Below are positions 57,958 through 64,000 of a stretch of 64,000 nucleotides of DNA, one piece after another. Location of the stretch: the NCBI RefSeq assembly GCF_000252165.1, contig NZ_BAET01000013.1, forward strand, positions 1-64,000, in the 5' to 3' direction. This DNA is from Glaciecola punicea ACAM 611 (GTDB taxonomy: Bacteria > Pseudomonadota > Gammaproteobacteria > Enterobacterales > Alteromonadaceae). Under the pieces are notes generated by a model, which made no database searches, was not told the origin of the DNA, and worked only from the letters and a program-made list of their open reading frames with translations. The position numbers and the translations under genes are program-made. The number at the start of each line of letters is the position of its first letter. Position 1 is the stretch's first letter.

Positions 57958-58013
57958 GTGATTAATTCCTAACAAGTAATAATAACGGCCGGGTCAGTAC
58001 AGGTATATGGGGG

Positions 58014-58646
58014 CTACTTAAAGATTTTCCAATCAACTTCTGTTGATAGCAAGAGTTCGCGTAAAGACAGCGCGCGCGGAATACCTTTGCCTCTGACATT
58101 CCAACAGTGACCAGCGCAGGCAGCTACGATGATGTTTTTAGTGGGTTTGAGCAGTAAATACTTAGCTTGTTTAGGCACAATGTCAAAGTACTCACCACTT
58201 TTAGAAAACCAGCCAAACTTATTTAAATGCAGCCTGTCGGATTGCATAATATCAATGCAGTCAAGCTCTATGTGGGTTACACCTAAAGACTCTACAAATA
58301 TAGGCACAACGTCACCAAGCCTCGCGGTTTGGCTATACCATGTTAGCGTGCGATCTGGTGTTTGTGAACTCAAAGGGCATTTGCTACTTTGCTTCGACTG
58401 CCAGCTTCCGTTGTGCACATCTACCGAAATAGGGGCTTTGCCGTTCAGCAAATGCATGGTGGCGTTTCTAATATGATGACTTAAGCCTTTTAGCTTTCGT
58501 TTTAGTAAGCTAGGATCGCTTATTGTGCTGTTAGCCAAGACCTGCAGTTCACGCTCATACAAGGCATTGCTAAGCTCGGCAAAGTTTGGGTACTTTGCCG
58601 ATAGCGAAAAAATAGTCTCTTGATGCGTGCTGTCGTTAACTGCCAT
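58014..58646 (-). CDS. Hypothetical protein downstream of eno
   Basis: 210-residue soluble-looking protein, not recognised. It has a helical N-terminal half and a second half with strands, two nearby cysteines (AACAGHCWNV, near residue 180) and an H-W pair. It starts six bases after the enolase stop, so it is almost certainly cotranscribed with pyrG and eno. Confidence 0.6.
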   Translation of the reverse strand: MAVNDSTHQETIFSLSAKYPNFAELSNALYERELQVLANSTISDPSLLKRKLKGLSHHIRNATMHLLNGKAPISVDVHNGSWQSKQSSKCPLSSQTPDRTLTWYSQTARLGDVVPIFVESLGVTHIELDCIDIMQSDRLHLNKFGWFSKSGEYFDIVPKQAKYLLLKPTKNIIVAACAGHCWNVRGKGIPRALSLRELLLSTEVDWKIFK

Positions 58647-58652
58647 TTATAT

Positions 58653-59966
<1,314 letters not shown>

Positions 59967-59974
59967 TTAGCTAA

Positions 59975-62086
<2,112 letters not shown>

Positions 62087-62377
62087 ATGAAACAACCATG
62101 TGTTTACATCACAACAAACCGCAACAATACAACCCTATACATTGGCGTGACCAGTAATTTGGTCCAGCGTATTTATCAACATAAAATCAAATTATTCAAG
62201 GGCTTTACTGCGCAGTATAACGTTGACAAGCTTGTATATTTTGAACAGTTTGAAGATATGGAAAGCGCCATTACTCGTGAAAAACGGTTGAAAGTATGGA
62301 AAAGAGATTGGAAAAACCGGCTTATTAATGAGATGAATCCTTGTTGGAAAGAGTTGTATTTTGATTTGATGTGTTGA
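62087..62377 (+). CDS. GIY-YIG nuclease family protein (UvrC-like domain)
   Basis: 96 residues from ATG 62087 (AAAAGGA before it). The domain is complete: CVYITTNRNNTTLYIGVTSN, RIYQHK, YFEQFEDMESAITREKRLKVW with the catalytic Glu region, and a NPCWKELY ending. This matches the standalone, short GIY-YIG proteins often found within repeat-rich intergenic DNA. Here it is flanked on both sides by REP-like palindromes in inverted orientation. Confidence 0.8.
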   Translation: MKQPCVYITTNRNNTTLYIGVTSNLVQRIYQHKIKLFKGFTAQYNVDKLVYFEQFEDMESAITREKRLKVWKRDWKNRLINEMNPCWKELYFDLMC

Positions 62378-62381
62378 GGGT

Positions 62382-62556
62382 GTCCTTGCCTTCGCAAGGA
62401 TGACGCGGTGGATGTTTGGGGGGTCCTTGCCTTCGCAAGGGTGACGCGGTGGATGTTTCAAACCTAGATGACGCGGTGGATGTTTGGGGGGTCCTTGCCT
62501 TCGCAAGGATGATGCGGTGGATGTTTCAAACCTAGATGACGCGAGGATGTTACTTA
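62382..62556 (-). repeat. REP-like palindromes in a 68-bp tandem arrangement, 3' side
   Basis: Three copies of CCTTGCCTTCGCAAGG (at 62384, 62425 and 62493, the middle hairpin being CTTGC-CTTC-GCAAG), each followed by a TGACGCGG-like box and GGTGGATGTTT. From 62422 the order repeats with a period of 68 bp. On the minus strand each copy reads GTCATCCTTGCGAAGGCAAGG, split over this notation. It ends at the mutS stop. Confidence 0.75.
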
Positions 62557-64000
62557 TCCTCATTCAAACGAGCTTTCAATTGATACAGCATCGCTTGGCT
62601 TTCGCGTGGGCTAAGCGAGTCTAAATCTAATGCGGTAAGGGCGGTTTCTAGCCAATGTGGCTCGTCTAGCAAAATACTAAGTTGTCTATTGGCGTCTGCT
62701 TCGCTACTGTTTTTTGCCTGTTTCTTTTTGGGCCGTTTAGGTGAGCTTAAGGGCTCATTGTCTTCAAGCTGCTCGAGCTTTTGCTTAGCTAAATCTATCA
62801 CCGCTTTTGGCACACCCGCCAGCTTCGCCACTTGAATACCAAAGCTACCGCTGGCGGCGCCTTGTTCAATGGTATGCATAAACTTAATATCTTCGCCGTA
62901 TTCAAGCGCGGTAACATGCACGTTTTCCACGGTTGAAAATAGCTCGGCAAGTTCAGTTAATTCAAAATAGTGCGTGGCGAATAAGGTGAAGCTTTTGGTT
63001 TTTTCAGCAAGCTCTTGGGCGCAGGCCCAGGCAAGAGATAAGCCGTCGAAGGTGCTAGTGCCACGGCCTATTTCATCCATAAGCACTAGGCTGTTAGATG
63101 TGGCATTGTGCATAATGTTGGCGGTTTCAGTCATTTCTACCATGAAGGTAGAGCGGCCAGAGGCAAGGTCGTCGGCGGCGCCTATGCGGGTGAATATTTG
63201 ATCGATAGGGCCTATTTTGGCCTCGGTCGCTGGCACAAAGCAGCCTATGTAGGCCAAGATCACGATAAGCGCGGTTTGGCGCATATAGGTCGATTTCCCG
63301 CCCATGTTGGGGCCCGTCACCATTAACATGCGGCGTTTATTGTCCATGTAAATAGGGTTGGCAATAAACGGGGCCTGCATCACTTTTTCTACCACTAAAT
63401 GGCGACCGTTATTGTAAGAAAGAGTATTTTCCTTGACCAGTTCAGGCTGATATAAATGCAGGCTGTTGGCGCAGTGAGCAAAGTTTGTCATTACGTCAAG
63501 CTTAGCAATGTGGGCTGCGCTGTTTAGCAAACTTGAAAGCTGCGGAATAATAACGTCGAATAAATCTTCATATAGGCGTTTTTCTAAGGCGAGGGCCCGG
63601 CTTTGGCTGGTCAGGACTTTGTCTTCATGATCTTTTAGTTCTGGAATAATATAGCGCTCATTGTTTTTGAGCGTTTGTCTTCTTATATAATCAGCGGGTA
63701 CCTGAGCGCTGTTAGCACGACTTACCTCTATATAAAAACCATGCACTTTATTGTAGTTAACTTTGAGTGTACTGATGCCCGTGCGCTCTCGTTCTCGGGC
63801 CTCTAACTGGTGTAGGTAGTCGGTTGCGCCGTCGGCTAAATCGCGTAAATGGTCAAGCTCTTCGTTGAAGCCAGGTCTTATAACACCGCCGTCTCTTAGT
63901 ACAACGGGCGGGTTGTCTATTATCGCTTGTTCAAGTAACAAAGCGAGCTGGGGGTATTCGCTAATGTGGGTTTTGTATAGCTTGATGTGTTGATTCGATG
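62550..64000 (-). CDS. mutS: DNA mismatch repair protein MutS, C-terminal part
   Basis: The frame is open at the window edge and covers the last ~483 residues: the clamp and lever region ([21 protein letters not shown], ending in part), then the ABC-type ATPase with Walker [15 protein letters not shown], the Q-loop region, [16 protein letters not shown] and the [11 protein letters not shown] switch. The C-terminal helices that form tetramers contain a Lys-rich stretch ([13 protein letters not shown]). Its stop codon lies at the edge of the REP-like repeats. Confidence 0.95.
   Translation of the reverse strand, partial: SNQHIKLYKTHISEYPQLALLLEQAIIDNPPVVLRDGGVIRPGFNEELDHLRDLADGATDYLHQLEARERERTGISTLKVNYNKVHGFYIEVSRANSAQVPADYIRRQTLKNNERYIIPELKDHEDKVLTSQSRALALEKRLYEDLFDVIIPQLSSLLNSAAHIAKLDVMTNFAHCANSLHLYQPELVKENTLSYNNGRHLVVEKVMQAPFIANPIYMDNKRRMLMVTGPNMGGKSTYMRQTALIVILAYIGCFVPATEAKIGPIDQIFTRIGAADDLASGRSTFMVEMTETANIMHNATSNSLVLMDEIGRGTSTFDGLSLAWACAQELAEKTKSFTLFATHYFELTELAELFSTVENVHVTALEYGEDIKFMHTIEQGAASGSFGIQVAKLAGVPKAVIDLAKQKLEQLEDNEPLSSPKRPKKKQAKNSSEADANRQLSILLDEPHWLETALTALDLDSLSPRESQAMLYQLKARLNEDK

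Overview
The window reads as a chromosomal segment of a marine gammaproteobacterium, most likely an Alteromonadaceae relative (Alteromonas/Glaciecola type). This rests on gene content and protein character: a fused mrpAB sodium/proton antiporter operon, a long-chain FadE, a pyrG-eno pair, glnE beside a DUF350 protein, a PAS-GGDEF-EAL protein and several secreted peptidases and hydrolases. It is inference, since no database could be searched. No rRNA, tRNA, CRISPR array or intact insertion sequence was seen.

Layout. 1-10.6 kb: the end of a diguanylate cyclase, the six-gene mrp operon (+), then a convergent RND efflux pair (-). 11-16 kb: a SnoaL-like protein, a secreted EEP-fold phosphodiesterase and a PAS-GGDEF-EAL protein (all -). 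16-25.5 kb: ilvD-dedA (+), an MFS transporter sharing a palindromic terminator with dedA, a hexapeptide acetyltransferase, a lipoprotein prolyl oligopeptidase with a DUF4920 partner, and a gamma-glutamyltransferase whose lipoprotein signal lies in another reading frame. 25.6-31.2 kb: a 35-residue SEC-C microprotein, kynureninase, a three-gene bufferin-type RiPP operon (DUF2282 precursor, DUF692 MNIO enzyme, DUF2063 partner) and a class-C-type serine hydrolase. 31.3-35.4 kb (-): acyl-CoA dehydrogenase, APH-fold kinase-like protein, SDR and BASS transporter, which look like an acyl-CoA catabolic cluster. 35.4-43.5 kb: the scar of a lost outer-membrane protein gene, a yeast-type cytosine deaminase, thymidine kinase, PPK2, a penicillin-acylase-family lipoprotein and FadE.

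43.9-64 kb: a small conserved-looking protein, an LpxL-type acyltransferase, glnE, a DUF350 protein and a GIY-YIG protein. Then comes a metal and nucleoside accessory block: a Bacteroidota-like CopA, a deoxynucleoside kinase and a MerR/CDF pair with a 19-bp-spacer promoter. The block ends at an acetyltransferase fragment. It is followed by a UDP-sugar epimerase, an ABC exporter with a polar insertion in its nucleotide-binding domain, pyrG-eno-hypothetical, a second GIY-YIG gene flanked by inverted REP-like palindromes, and the 3' part of mutS.

The most notable points are the gamma-glutamyltransferase frame break at an exact A_AAA_AAC heptamer, the bufferin operon, the GIY-YIG/REP arrangement, several deletion scars, and short genes (SEC-C microprotein, 59-residue membrane protein).
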